Of a stretch of 64,000 nucleotides of DNA, positions 12,699 to 24,696 are shown one piece after another; the first letter of the stretch is position 1, and every line of letters begins with the position of its first letter. Location: the NCBI RefSeq assembly GCF_035594125.1, contig NC_087167.1:795001-859000 (forward strand), given 5' to 3'. The stretch is from Scylla paramamosain. Taxonomy: Eukaryota; Arthropoda; Malacostraca; Decapoda; Portunidae. Position numbers and translations under genes: made by a program. The notes beneath the pieces are model-generated. The model saw only the letters and a list, made by a program, of their open reading frames with translations. It did no database searches and was not told where the DNA came from.

Positions 12699-12797
12699 CT
12701 AGAGGTAGCGAAGGCCGACGGTGTCACACTTCACGATGTCCAGTTGGTCCCGGAGAAGGGAAGTGGCCGTGTTTCTGTTGATACTGCTGGAGTTATC
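12699..12797 (-). CDS. Probable C-terminal coding exon of a minus-strand gene
   Basis: The acceptor TATCGTTTCTCAG is followed by 32 open codons and a TAG (12699-12701). The peptide contains SSSINRNTATSLL and RDQLDIVKCDTVGLRYL. Codon use is GC-rich and protein-like against an AT-rich background. It begins in phase 0, the same phase in which the LIM exon at 20770 ends, so the two could belong to one gene directly or through intermediate exons. I do not recognise the family. Confidence 0.5.
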   Translation of the reverse strand, partial: DNSSSINRNTATSLLRDQLDIVKCDTVGLRYL

Positions 12798-12980
12798 CTG
12801 AGAAACGATACCGTGTGTTGAATAATAAATCATCACCGGAATTACTGTTTAAACTCTAAGACAATGATCACTCAGGCACTATAGTTCTGTGTGGTTTACC
12901 TCAGTGAGTTTTCTTTGCCTGTGTGTGATGTACGAAATTAATGGACCACACAGGTGTATGAGGGCGGGCTGGGAGACTAC

Positions 12981-13017
<37 letters not shown>

Positions 13018-13757
13018 CTTTTTTTTTACCATCGTGTCTTTTCCCAGGTGAGGATATCAACATCTCTCGGGAAAACTAACCTGAAGCCTGACTGGTGATA
13101 AACATGTAATCCTTAATTGATCCTATGACCTCAGCATTCAGTGTTACTCACACTCCTAACAGTACAATACGTGTAAATCTAATTATTATAATTAATATAT
13201 TCTTTCACAATGTAACCTGTCTAAATTGTCATTATTCAAGGCGTAATTACTGGAGGAATTGCTCCTTCCTTCATTAAATATAGTGTACAACTTGGTGATT
13301 AAAATGTCATTCTTCTCCGACAAGTTAAAAAGGTGTTATATCAAGTTTTCCCTTTCATTCCTGAATATCATGGCTGGATTTGTTTAGTTTGCTTATCATC
13401 TGGATATCTGCCGCTGTTGCTACTTGTCAGCGATGTAACTTGATGCAAGTGATAAACAGTGACGGGTCTGATACAGAACCAAACAGAATCGATCTATTGC
13501 TGGAAGAACTGGAGCTTGAGTAGGAAGAGCAACACTAGCGAAGGCGCGAGCATTGCCAGTTCATATGACCTCACGTTTCGATGTCAAACCGCTGTGGTCC
13601 ACCAACATATCCCCTAAAATTACATTATAACTTCCCCAAGAAGCATGTGGTGTGAGAATCATGCACGTGACTCAGCAGCACGCACCGCCCATTCACCTAG
13701 CTGTCCAGTTACCTGGCACGCTCAGCAGTGTACTGAACCTTCAGCCTATTAATTAAA

Positions 13758-14003
13758 TCACACCAGTCTGTGTCCACATTGCTGGTTCAGAGAAACATTG
13801 CAGCTCCTCCAGTGCCTCGGGCGTGAAGCCAAGTGACGCACATCTCCAATCAGACACCTGCTATATCTGGCGAGGTTGAGGGCGTCTCGTACACGATAAC
13901 GGTAATGTGAGTGAGCAGGAGTTATACTGCCGGAGCTAAGTGTGAAGGAGTAACGGACGATACAGTGATGCACACGTGACTGCACCAACTCAGATACCTA
14001 CCA
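13758..14003 (-). CDS. Possible exon, GC-rich, frame ambiguous
   Basis: On the minus strand TTCTGCTTTCCCTGGTAG precedes about 80 open codons ending in TGA. A second frame starting after ATATAGCAG contains SLGFTPEALEELQCFSEP and looks at least as protein-like. It lies between the LIM exon and the putative C-terminal exon. I cannot decide the frame or exclude noncoding sequence. Confidence 0.25.
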
Positions 14004-14310
14004 GGGAAAGCAGAATTTCAGTGTGTGAATTATTGAATACCACGATCATTTCCTTTTCAGTTAAATTTATTGAGTCTATACAATAATGAGAGACACGGGA
14101 ATACTACAACAGAGGGAGTGGCTTCGGGGCCGAGCCTGTGGCCTTCTTGTGCTGCCCCTCGCTCGCGTCCCGGTGACCTTGGAAGGCCCCCCTGGAACCT
14201 CACGCATCATTGACAACCGCGTTCTTTAAGATCATCCAAGCACAGTTAGCCGTGATGGATCATTAGGTGGCGATTCCCTACAATTGTGCGCAGTGGTTTT
14301 GTATCCGTTT

Positions 14311-14475
<165 letters not shown>

Positions 14476-15217
14476 TGTTTACTTATTCATTTATTTTCCT
14501 TTACTCTTTCCGCTCTGATACAAACCGTGGTGACGTAGTGTACTCCCAGACATAACTACGAGCAGGTGAGCCGCGCGAGACGCCCGCCAGCCCTGAGGGA
14601 GTGTGTCAGTGGGACAACCTCAGGATGGACCTGTACCATTATACTGCCTCATGCGGGCTTCATGCTCGTTTGTTACCTTGCAGAGAAGGGAGAGAACAAT
14701 CGTCCATACACAGCGTACGTGTCACCATACTTCCCTTCCTTCAAAAAGTAGTGACACACGGGCACAACCTCGGAATTCCTTTAGGTCTGTATTCCTCTCT
14801 TTTAACTTCCAGTAAAGTTTAGACAGATGTCGATGGATAATGTCTATAACTTGTTATCGAATATTATCAACTTGCAACAAGAAAGAAGATTAATGAGTAG
14901 ACTTTAATGACTGGTTTGCACAAAGGTTTACTAAGGTATATGATAACGAACGCAAATTCTATACCATTCAAATTTGATATGCTGGTGTATCTGTTCTTTC
15001 AAATAAAACCTTCGTTCAAAGAGTCGACAATGCGCTTATACAAGAAATTCATGTGTGTTAAAGAAGCTACAATAATAATAAAGATTTAAATATTTCCTGT
15101 TCAGAATATCGCTTGAGGCAACTCGACCAGATAAGAAACCATGAAATTCACTATGACACGGAGAAACTACTGCCAACTGGAATAAAAAAAAGTGGAGTAA
15201 AGGTATTGAACTCATGA

Positions 15218-15637
15218 TCACTGCCACAAAGAAACAAGTATTACAGTGAGGAACATTAACTGAGTAAAAGATGGAGATGGATGATTCTGGATATATATTT
15301 TAAGCGACTGATAAGGTGCAGGGTATGATACAGGTTTATTATCACTTCCACCAAAATATACTGAAACACAGGCAATTAGTGCTTGATAAGGTGCGAAGTG
15401 TGATACAGGTTTATGATGGCTTCCACCAAGAGACATCGAAATACCAATAATGAGCACTGATTTCTTCCTGGCATTTATCTTGATGTCGAAACCCACTCGC
15501 TGGTCCCCACTGTTGCCGTGTCTGCGGGCCAGCAACACAGCAGGGATGTAATTAAGGTCACCCGGACTACGAACCGTTGGGAATTGCAGCAACAACAACA
15601 GGAACGAGGAAAAAATGTAAGCGAGACCTTGAATCAT
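15218..15637 (-). CDS. Hypothetical 139-aa frame with signal-like N-terminus and internal repeat
   Basis: ATG-initiated frame beginning IFSSFLLLLLQFPTVRS, which resembles a secretion signal. LARRHGNSGDQRVGFDIK follows, then two copies of a 15-residue unit (LGGSHHKPVSHFAPY and FGGSDNKPVSYPAPY) encoded by a tandem DNA duplication near 15300-15430. No family recognised. The repeat and the microsatellite-like CAACAA leader could equally make this a chance frame. Confidence 0.22.
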   Translation of the reverse strand: MIQGLAYIFSSFLLLLLQFPTVRSPGDLNYIPAVLLARRHGNSGDQRVGFDIKINARKKSVLIIGISMSLGGSHHKPVSHFAPYQALIACVSVYFGGSDNKPVSYPAPYQSLKIYIQNHPSPSFTQLMFLTVILVSLWQ

Positions 15638-16183
15638 TGTGGAAACAAATAAATATATCTCCCTTGCCTGATGCGCAGCGGAACTTCCTGAAGGCAGGTC
15701 GAGGTGGGCATGCGCAGGTGTGGCAGGCAGAGGTGGAGGCCACGTCTAAAGAATGTAGGAAAAAAAAAAAAAAAACGCAAGAAATTAAACAAATAGAAAA
15801 AAAGTAAACATTAAAAAGTGATGGAAGGGTTTTACCAAATATTTTCAGGACGCAGCTTAGCAAAATTTAAGTAACAAATTAAATAGATCAAGTACTGCTG
15901 CCACAAAGGCTCTCGCCGTCAGACAATCACAAGTTAATCACAAGTTTTTCATGTCAAAACGAAGCTGTCATAATATCCCGTTTACCGAAGACAAGAACAA
16001 GACCAGAACAAAGGATGCACTTCAGCTGAAGAGCCTACCTGTGTGCTAGTATTGGTGTTATGTTTACTGTGTCAAGTAATTGCTACCGAGGTGAGTTGCT
16101 GCTCGGGATTCGGGACTGTAGGAAACATGTTCCTTCGCATTGTCTGTGTTTTCTGTTTTCTTCTTTCTGCTGAATAAATTAAA

Positions 16184-16318
16184 CGAATGCATTGTGGTGG
16201 TGAGAAACACAGGATGAACAGGTCATCACCACTTGTCCATTCTCTTTGAGGAAGACTCACTATTGAAGATTTATAGAAATAAAAGTCTGCTTCATCACCA
16301 CAATAATTCACTTTCTTC
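16184..16318. mobile_element. Foldback MITE, family A, shorter copy 2
   Basis: It shares ATTGTGGTGGTGAGAAACAC and ACAGGATGAA with copy 1 at the left. At the right, AAAAGTCTGCTTCATCACCA is the inverted form of the same arm. The interior is shorter than in copy 1. Confidence 0.55.
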
Positions 16319-16789
16319 TTTCTTGTTATCAATAAAAATTTATGTATCGTTCTCTTTGTTTCTTCAATGTGTCTATTTTCAAGCAAGTATTTCCCAATTA
16401 TGCTTTCTTCTTCTTTTCTGGACAAAGGGTGGCTGGGGCTGTAGGGTTGGGCGTGTGCGGCACCCGACTGTATGTTATTTATTATCGAGGGACCTCGTGT
16501 ACCGCCTTGCTAACCTTGCTCTGATTCTTGTCCATTGAGAGCTGTTGTAACCACAGGCCTCACCCGAAAGTTCCTCTTCACGGTGGGGGAAATACATTGC
16601 ATAATTCCGCCAATGTTCGGACTGAGGAAAATTAACTTATTTCACGGTAATGGGGCAACATCGAAGAATTTTCACTCTAGTTGAGTTTCAGTGAGTGCAG
16701 TTCAGTGTAATATTGCATATACATTATCGTGGATGTTTTCATGACTATAATGGTAAACAATTGCAGCAGTAGTAGGGGAGGAAGTATTA

Positions 16790-16912
16790 TCATTATTATT
16801 ATTGTTGTTGTTGTTGTTGTTGTTGTAATATTATAAATTATTATTATTATTATTATTATTGTTATTATTATTATTATCATTATTATTATTATTATCATTA
16901 TTATTATTATTA

Positions 16913-16948
<36 letters not shown>

Positions 16949-16968
16949 GTAGTAGTAGAAGTAGTAGT

Positions 16969-17015
<47 letters not shown>

Positions 17016-17032
17016 CAACAACAACAACAACA
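16790..17032. repeat. Compound trinucleotide microsatellite (ATT/AGT/AGC/AAC)
   Basis: Successive GTT, ATT, AGT, AGC and AAC blocks. Neighbouring motifs differ by one base, suggesting point-mutated slippage. Homopolymer reading frames here are artefacts. Confidence 0.95.
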
Positions 17033-17618
17033 TAAATAGTGATGATAAACAGCAATAACAACAACTATTGAGCGTTGCACAAATGTCTTTTTAAGTGGGA
17101 AGTCGTGCCCTCCAAGGGGCGTCTTGGGTCGGGAATGCTGGGAGAGGAGCGGGGCGGATCGCCGTCCGGTCCCTCGTGAGGGTCGGATGACATCAGAATT
17201 CCTTCTGACGTTCACCTCACCTGCTCAAGGACGGATTACACAGGTGCCAAATTCGCCATTCTCGCGCAATGTTGCCAGTGGCCCAAAAGGGACTTCGCTT
17301 GTGCCATATTACGATTGTCACTTTCGATTACTGGCCAGAGGTATTGAGGACAGATTCGGAGGTATCCTTGCCAGAAAATGTCAAATCCTTACATGCTGTT
17401 TTCAACTTTCCTGTTGTACGAATAGAGGTGGTGACTGCAGACCCCTCGCTCCGTCTCTTTTAGTGGCTTTTTTGTCCAAATGTCAGGGAGTGCGAAGATG
17501 GACTCCACGTCCCGTGTCGCAGGACTGGCTGGATAGTTAACCATCAAGGCTTCCTGCACCACGGGTGGCAGAGAACACACGTAGGTGGGTGCTGGGGTGG
17601 CCTCATCCCTACGCCATT

Positions 17619-17639
17619 CTCTCACTCTCTCTCTCTCAC

Positions 17640-17699
<60 letters not shown>
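17619..17699. repeat. (CT)n microsatellite
   Basis: CT array with a CA interruption at its left. Confidence 0.95.
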
Positions 17700-17702
<3 letters not shown>

Positions 17703-17906
17703 GAATGATCTCAAATTCAGGTTTAATCAGGAACAAACTCATTCTCAATGTCAGTCGTTATCAACACTTTCCATCAACATTAATGCGAAACAGAGATTAC
17801 AACCATAGCCCACGCTCTTGTGTGTGTGTGTGTGACGTGCTAGTATTGTATAGACTATAGATGGTGACGGAGACTGATGCCTGGAGAACAAGGAGAGAGG
17901 GGAGGG

Positions 17907-17910
<4 letters not shown>

Positions 17911-17985
<75 letters not shown>

Positions 17986-17995
17986 GTGAAACTAG

Positions 17996-18040
<45 letters not shown>
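17911..18040. repeat. Inverted (GA)n / (TC)n pair
   Basis: GA array 17911-17983, a 16-nt spacer, then TC array 18000-18040. The two can form a hairpin. Confidence 0.95.
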
Positions 18041-18044
<4 letters not shown>

Positions 18045-18050
18045 TACCAG

Positions 18051-18101
18051 CTGTTTACCACCTGGCGGCAATCGTGCTGTGGCAGACTGGGTTGCCGGAA
18101 G
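18051..18101 (+). CDS. Possible 51-nt exon after a (TC)n tract
   Basis: A (TC)20 array followed by AACCTACCAG forms an acceptor-like context, and GGAAG|GTAAGT is a strong donor. The GC-rich 51 nt are open in all three frames, so it may be a 5'UTR or a coding exon. Its gene is unknown. Confidence 0.25.
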
Positions 18102-18223
18102 GTAAGTTGGGGAGGTAAGAGGAGATGAGGAGGAAAGAAAGCAGAAAATTTCACAAATTAAGGAAAATAAGAAAGTCGTCTTTTTTTTTTTTGTATGTGA
18201 TAAAGAGCCTGACCCAGAAAACG

Positions 18224-18228
<5 letters not shown>

Positions 18229-18299
<71 letters not shown>
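18229..18299. repeat. (GA)n microsatellite
   Basis: Pure GA array. Confidence 0.95.
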
Positions 18300-18301
<2 letters not shown>

Positions 18302-18819
18302 CAGTGAATACATCAATTTACTCAATGTTTATAGAAATACGTTGCTTTAAATTAAAGCTACATTTTTCAGTCTGTTGTTTTATTAAAAGTAATGTTCCTG
18401 ACGCTCTCTTAACACGGGGCCGTATTCTAAAAAGCTTCGGGGTCTTACATGAATTACGCTTAACATGTTCTGGTAGAAGAAACTGTGAACCCTGCATATG
18501 TTTTCATTATTCAGATGATAGTTGAACAGAAATTATGCACCATCAATAATAATAAAAAAAAAAAAAAAAACATACAAATGAGACCCCTGTTAATGGTCTC
18601 TATGGCTCTTGAAAGTAATTCATACATAAACTTAATTGTTTCAAAACATGGGCCCAGAAATAACAAAGCCATTGCAAGCATACGTATGTCTATGAAAACA
18701 ACAAAGTATTAATTATGTCCTATTTTTCTGTAAGTAATGGCTAAGTTAAGGAAAGCGTGACTCAGGAAAGCATAATAACATGATACAACATCGCTGCTAA
18801 TTTGAGTTTTCTGTGGGTC

Positions 18820-19265
18820 ACAAAATGAGATACGAAGGAAAGAAATGAAAAGATAGGAGCAGTGGAATAGAAATAAAGAGAAATGAGATACAGAGTAGGG
18901 GGAAAAACTAAAATAAGAACGAGTGAATGAGAGTGATGGTGAAGATACGAAATGAGATACGAAGGAGAGGAAGGAAAAATAGGAACGCGTTAATAGGAAT
19001 ACTGATAGAGATACGAAATTAAATACAAAGGGAAAAAAAAAGAAAAATGGAACAAGTGAATAGGAGTAATGGCGTATGTACGAAATGGGATGGGAAAGGA
19101 AGAAAGGCGAATAGGAACAGTGGTATAGATACGAAATTAAATACGGAGAAGAAAGAAAAAGAAAAAGAAAGGAACACGTGAATAAGAATAATGGTGCAAG
19201 TACGAAATGAGAAGGGAGGAAAGCAAAGCAAGGAACATAGGAGTGGAAATAATGGTATAGAGAGG
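18820..19265. repeat. Degenerate minisatellite, unit about 60-65 bp
   Basis: About six or seven imperfect copies repeat GATACGAAATGAGATACGAA, purine-rich spacer, then ATAGGAACAGTGGTATAG. This explains the long minus-strand reading frame of Ser/Phe/Tyr-rich repeats. Confidence 0.7.
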
Positions 19266-20769
19266 AACCCGTACAGTCAGACACACAGATGGAGCGCTCT
19301 TAGTATAACAAATTTACAAGTGCGAGATGCGACTGCCGGCACGTCGTCATCGCTCCTTATTCACATTCACTGAGGGCAGCATTCAAGGAGCGACATTCTC
19401 TAAGAGCGGCATCCATTCAAATTCACTGTGAGACACCAATACTCACTGAGAGCAATATTTACCAAGACAACCATTGACAACAACATTCAGGGAGCGACAG
19501 TGAAAGGGAGTGACATCAACATTAATAAAATAACAACATTCATTCATTAATATCAAAGTCATCAGCTGGTTGTATTATGACTTTTTTATATCGATTTATT
19601 CACTCTTTTACTTATGACTCATGTACGAGTACGAGTACTTTGGTTTTTGCTCATTGCCTGCAGCAGAGCGGAGCGATACGCGTCGGGTTGAGGGGAGTGA
19701 GGGAGGGGGTGAACCACATCTCCACGAGGCTTGTTCGCCGCATTGCGCTATGTTTAGGTGCTCCCCTTTCCCTTCCTTAGTACTTTCTCCTGTTCCGGAT
19801 TGATGCAACACATCCTTTCCTGCACCACCTCAAGATTCCCACACGCCGCCTCTCACCCTGATAGAGGAACCTTGGGAAAAACTTTCCTCAGACGCATACC
19901 TTGTAATGTTATCATCTAATTACCTCAACCACCAGACAGATAATATCAGTTGTGTTACTGACACGTTTACGAAATTCATTGTACGTCTAATTGTAGACTT
20001 ACTTATCACTGTGCTATTAGACTCACTGTATTAGCAAAGCCAAGTAGGAAGGGGATGCCTCTTGTCTTTTATAAGCCACCCCGACCTTGGCAGCGCTCGT
20101 TTCCATGCCAAACATCCGAATCCCATGCCACGGCTTGGGTTCCTTAGCTTCAATTCATCAGTGGTGCCTCACCAAAGTGACCCTATCAAGTGCTGCCTGA
20201 AACTGGCCTTCGTGGAGAAAGGGCATGCATTATATCGTTGCAAGGGAAAATGTTAAGAGGGAATCAAAAAGTAGGTCGGAAGACGACACTGGGAAGTTGC
20301 TTCGTCACCTATAACCCGGAACGTTCAGCTTCCGTCCCCACTGACTCGTGGCCTCTCAAGTGTGACACTGTCACTCTTATCTTGCTCGCTTCACAAAAAA
20401 AGTTATAACCACTTGATGATCATTCAGTAGTATGTCGGCCATTTTTCTCCAAGGTAGAAATGTTAACAAAGTTGCCCAAGAAAAAAAAAAAAAGAGAGGC
20501 CTTGCCCTATAATGCGATATTTGCGTGTGCTCTGGCCTTGGAGAGGCTGCGTAGGAGGTAATATTGATATAAGTTACATGTGATGCTATTCATTGGGATC
20601 GTGGGACAGGAAGAAACAGTGCAGTGTGGGACGACACAAAACTCCCTCATCTATACGAATTACCTGCATACGACTATTGTAATGTGATGTGAACACTCAC
20701 GTGAACTGTCATGCTACTCACTCTTGGTAACGTGTGGTGGGCGTGGGTAGAGTCAGATGCAACGCTCAC

Positions 20770-21726
20770 TCTCCCAGGGTCCAACACGGGAACGTGGCTC
20801 CTGCAGTACATCCGGGTATCCTTAGAGTCCAGTGGACTTCTACAGAAAGTTTTGAGCGTGAGTCTGAGTCCGCAATGGTAACACTTGAAACAAGCGTTAT
20901 GATACACTAGCCTGAGGGTGGGCTCCACGCGCTCCTGTGGGTACACGGGCTCCCCGCAGCGGGCACACGGCGGGGTAAATAGCGAACACTTCACCCGTGG
21001 CTTGATCACCGCTTCAGGAGTCTGTATGCTAAGGGTGGCCAGCTTGTCCAGAATGGCCTGGTCGCTGGGAGTGACGGATTGTCGCTCTGAGGCAGCAGGC
21101 GTCTCTGTCTTCATGCTGGTGCTGCGCATGAGAAAAGAGAACCTCTTCGTTGGCATGTTGGTGGTGGTGGATGTTTGCATCACTGTGTTTTCACTCTCTT
21201 GCTGAGAGTCCTTGTTATTTGGTTTGTTACAACTTTCTTTACACTTTGGTTTATTCTCCACAATATGAATGATCTGGGTCTCGGCGGCCCTCTGCCTTGT
21301 GGAGTAGTGCTTGGTGTGGGCAGGAGTGCCGCCCATCCCCGGGGCGGGGACGGGCGAGGAGGGAGCGAGCGTACACATACACAATGCCACGCACGAGGGA
21401 GCAGCCGTACTGCCGTCCGCCGCCAGCAACTGCTCACCCAAAACTGGCCTTCGCCTTCCAGATCCACGGCCGAGTGGGCCCCTCCAGCCACGGGGGAAAG
21501 GTAGAAGGGGTGGGGCTGGTCCTTGGAAGCTGTACACACCCCCCCGGATCAGCGGCTTCAATGGACACAGTTCCTCGTCTTCCCTCTCATTTTGGTCCCG
21601 ACAGTGAAAAGAGACGTATTCATCCACGCTGCTTTCCCCGCCGCTGGTGCTGCCACTACAACAGGTGTCGTTCTTCCTAGAGACACGTCTTATCCACTTC
21701 ACCACAGTACATTTCTCTTCACTCAC
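20770..21726 (-). CDS. LIM-domain protein, 5' exon(s) (partial gene)
   Basis: An open frame of 319 codons runs to a GT donor (AGA|GTGAGC) at 20769, where the frame soon becomes uninformative. Counting from 21726 (a GTG, not a proven start), one LIM domain has ligands C254, C257, H276, C279, C282, C285, C308 and H311: CARCGEPVYPQERV, HNACFKCYHCGLRLTLKTFC and MYCRSHVP. The long C285-C308 loop and the YCxSHVP ending recall hillarin-type N-terminal LIM domains, but that is only a suggestion. The upstream half is Gly/Pro/Ser-rich. In-frame ATGs occur near residues 183 and 191, so the true start is unclear; an acceptor near TCTCTAG around residue 16 is also possible. The gene continues leftward on the minus strand. 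Confidence 0.7.
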
Positions 21727-22380
21727 TCAAATCCAGACACAATATCACATGTAGCACGTATATGATACATTGCTCCTTTACATGGATGAAACAACATAGC
21801 ACTTGTCTTCATTCATAAAAAAAAGTACATATCACTTGCTTTTGTTGAAAATTGGTGAATCCTCGTGCAGATCAAGTGAAATCCTTACTTGAGTGCTTAT
21901 CTCATATCTCTCTAGTAGCTTCAGAATTTATCATCCGATTCTATACGCCTGACACGTTGTGTTGAGGTAGCTCTAAACACCCCCCCCCCCAATGATGCTT
22001 CTTTAGTACGCATCCACTATACAGACGCCGGAGACAGCGTGTGATGTGGAATCCGGATGAATGCAGAGCCTTAAGAGAACGAGAGTGGGTAAGATTATTA
22101 CCACTCATGACTCATAATTTCTTTGCAACTTTGAACCTCAGTAACCTCTGTCCTTTGCAGGTTTCATTCCCTCCGCCAATCAGCTTCATCCCCCCCCTCC
22201 CCCCCCCCCCCCCTCGCCACCTCCACGGGTTGCAAATAGGCACTATTACCGTGAACCGCACAAGAAGCAGCACTCGAGTTTTTGGGCGTCCCCGGTGCGT
22301 GAAGGACAGACCACCACCACCACCACTACCACTGCCACTATCATTACTGTTTATGCTAACACTATGAATACGTTGAAAAT

Positions 22381-22545
22381 AGACAGATAGATAGAGAAAT
22401 CGAAAGATGAATAGGCATGTAAATAGATAGGTAGGTTAGTATATAGGTTGGTAAGCAGCCAGACAGACAAACATATACATACGAGTAAATATATAGATAG
22501 ACTAATTGATTGATTGATAGACTGATAGATAAATAAATAAACAGA
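22381..22545. repeat. Degenerate GATA/GATT tetranucleotide tract
   Basis: Many AGATAG and TGATTGAT units with interruptions. It produces spurious hydrophobic minus-strand frames. Confidence 0.8.
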
Positions 22546-22959
22546 CAGGTACACAGACGGATAGTTTTATTACTAACATTTTCTCGCACATACCCTGGCA
22601 CGCCTCAGCTAAACAGGGCACGAAGGACGCAGCGCCCACTCCTATATTTCCTGTTTGAATAAAAATGTTTTATTCAAGCCGCCTCACCTCGCTAGGAGAG
22701 GGAATCATTAACACGTATATCTGCTTTTTTTTCTTTGTCTCGCTACGTCTTGGACAGTATGATCTTCCTGACGTATATAAGCATTCGCGAGGCCACGAGA
22801 GATAAAGAAAAGAGAGAGAGAGGAAAAAAAGGCCGACTTCTCAATTATAATGATAAGAAATTGTGCACTTTCTAAATTTATCTTTGCATGAATATTGATA
22901 ACAACAGTAGAAAAAAAATGAAAAAAACAAGAAATGGTTAGAGTAATAGGTAGAAAGAG

Positions 22960-23012
22960 CAACAACAACAACAATAAAAACAACAGCAGTAGTCTTAGTA
23001 GAAATAGTAGTA

Positions 23013-23061
<49 letters not shown>

Positions 23062-23160
23062 AAGTAGTGGTGGTGGTAGTAGTAGTAGCAACAAAAGCAA
23101 CCGCAGTAATATAAGTAGCAATGAGAGTAGTAGAGGCAACAACAGCAACAATAACAACAA
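22960..23160. repeat. Compound (AAC)/(AGT) trinucleotide tract
   Basis: AAC-rich then AGT-rich then AAC-rich blocks. No gene seen in it. Confidence 0.9.
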
Positions 23161-23559
23161 TAGACACACGAGAGAAAGTACTCGTGATCAAATAGAATAC
23201 ACATACATGGCCGTTACTTGAGAATCTTAGAAAAAAGACGCAGAATACCTTTCTTTTACGACTCATACACTAAGCTCCTCATCAAATAAGCCAAAAACTA
23301 CTCTGATTACACTTTTCCACCCTCCTGTGCTAAGAAAATTTAATAACGAGGAGTGTCAGCGTATCAAACCCATGCTGATTTTGTGGAATACCCTCATATT
23401 TTTCCCATTACAAACTTAGACGCCAGCCAGTGTGTTCCGCCACGTCACCTCGTTGATCGATGGCTGAGATAATATTGCACGTAGTGGTGTAAAGCCTCTG
23501 TGACATTTAGGCAGTGGGCAGCATGAGGAGGAGCAAGGAGGGGTATGAGGAACAAGACC

Positions 23560-23595
<36 letters not shown>

Positions 23596-23976
23596 CTGAT
23601 TAGCAAGTTAATTGGTGTTCCCATCGGCCTGTACACGGGTTGCCACCACCTTCACCGCTCACCGCTGACCACCTTAGGAGAGAGCAAGCTGCCTTTCATC
23701 ACTCTAGTATATATGGTAATAGTCAATAGTGGGGAGGGGAGTGTCACATATACCTGGCATTGCATGTGCCTGTCATTGGGTTGCGCCATCACCACCACTT
23801 CTTGCCAAATAACAGAAGGAAGCGAAGAGTTCACTCCCAGCCTTCCTTGTTTCCTCGACTGTCTCTCTGTCTCGCCCGCCAACCTTCTTATACTATATTA
23901 TAACTGGAAGATGCCGCTCCAGCCACCACCCGACCTTTTTTTGTTTTATCTTGCAAGACGACGACAAGAAGAAGAA

Positions 23977-24172
<196 letters not shown>

Positions 24173-24654
24173 AAAGAAGAATTGACCTATACATCAGTGA
24201 AAGGAAACAAATTGTGAGAAGGAAAGAAAAGCACTTCTGGATCCATTTATTACTAACTCAAGGTAACCTGGCATGAGGAGGGTATAAGTGGTGGGAAAAG
24301 AGAAAGACGAGTGATTGTTGGAAGAAGGCATTGTAGCAGAGTTCAGGAGACAAATGAGAGGCACGTAAAAGTGATACATAGGGGGGAAGGAGGATAGACT
24401 GGGAAGAGAACGTACTCGTGGCACAAGTGAAGGAATGAGGCAGTAAAAATGGAAGATTAGGTTCGTAAGATTAAGAGAAAAAAATGATGGTGAGATAAAG
24501 GGGAAGCTATTATAATTACAGATAAATGTATTCTTTTTTTCTTATTCATTTATCATCTATTTATTGTTTTATTTATTTCATTCATCGTTTTTAGAAAAGA
24601 TGAATGTGTTAAGAGTTGGTCGTGGACATGAACACGTAGAAATGTGTAAAATAT

Positions 24655-24695
<41 letters not shown>

Positions 24696-24696
24696 C
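24655..24696. repeat. (AAC)n microsatellite
   Basis: Pure AAC array. Confidence 0.95.

Larger units (their letters stand above)
14480..16780. other. Mixed region with first-exon-type donors
   Basis: Plus-strand donors ACGAGCAG|GTGAGC (about 14564) and CTACCGAG|GTGAGT (about 16091) follow GC-richer stretches and could end 5'UTR exons; the second follows ATGTTTACTGTGTCAAG. No confirmed gene. Confidence 0.3.

Noticed and set aside
16677..17033. Poly-Leu / poly-Ile minus-strand frames
   Set aside because: They are translations of the compound trinucleotide microsatellite.
17124..17540. 138-aa plus-strand frame in a GC-richer area
   Set aside because: No recognisable domain, alternate frames are also open, and no clear splice or promoter context.
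18709..19284. 191-aa minus-strand frame rich in Ser/Phe/Tyr
   Set aside because: Periodic with the minisatellite unit; no domain, no conserved ends.
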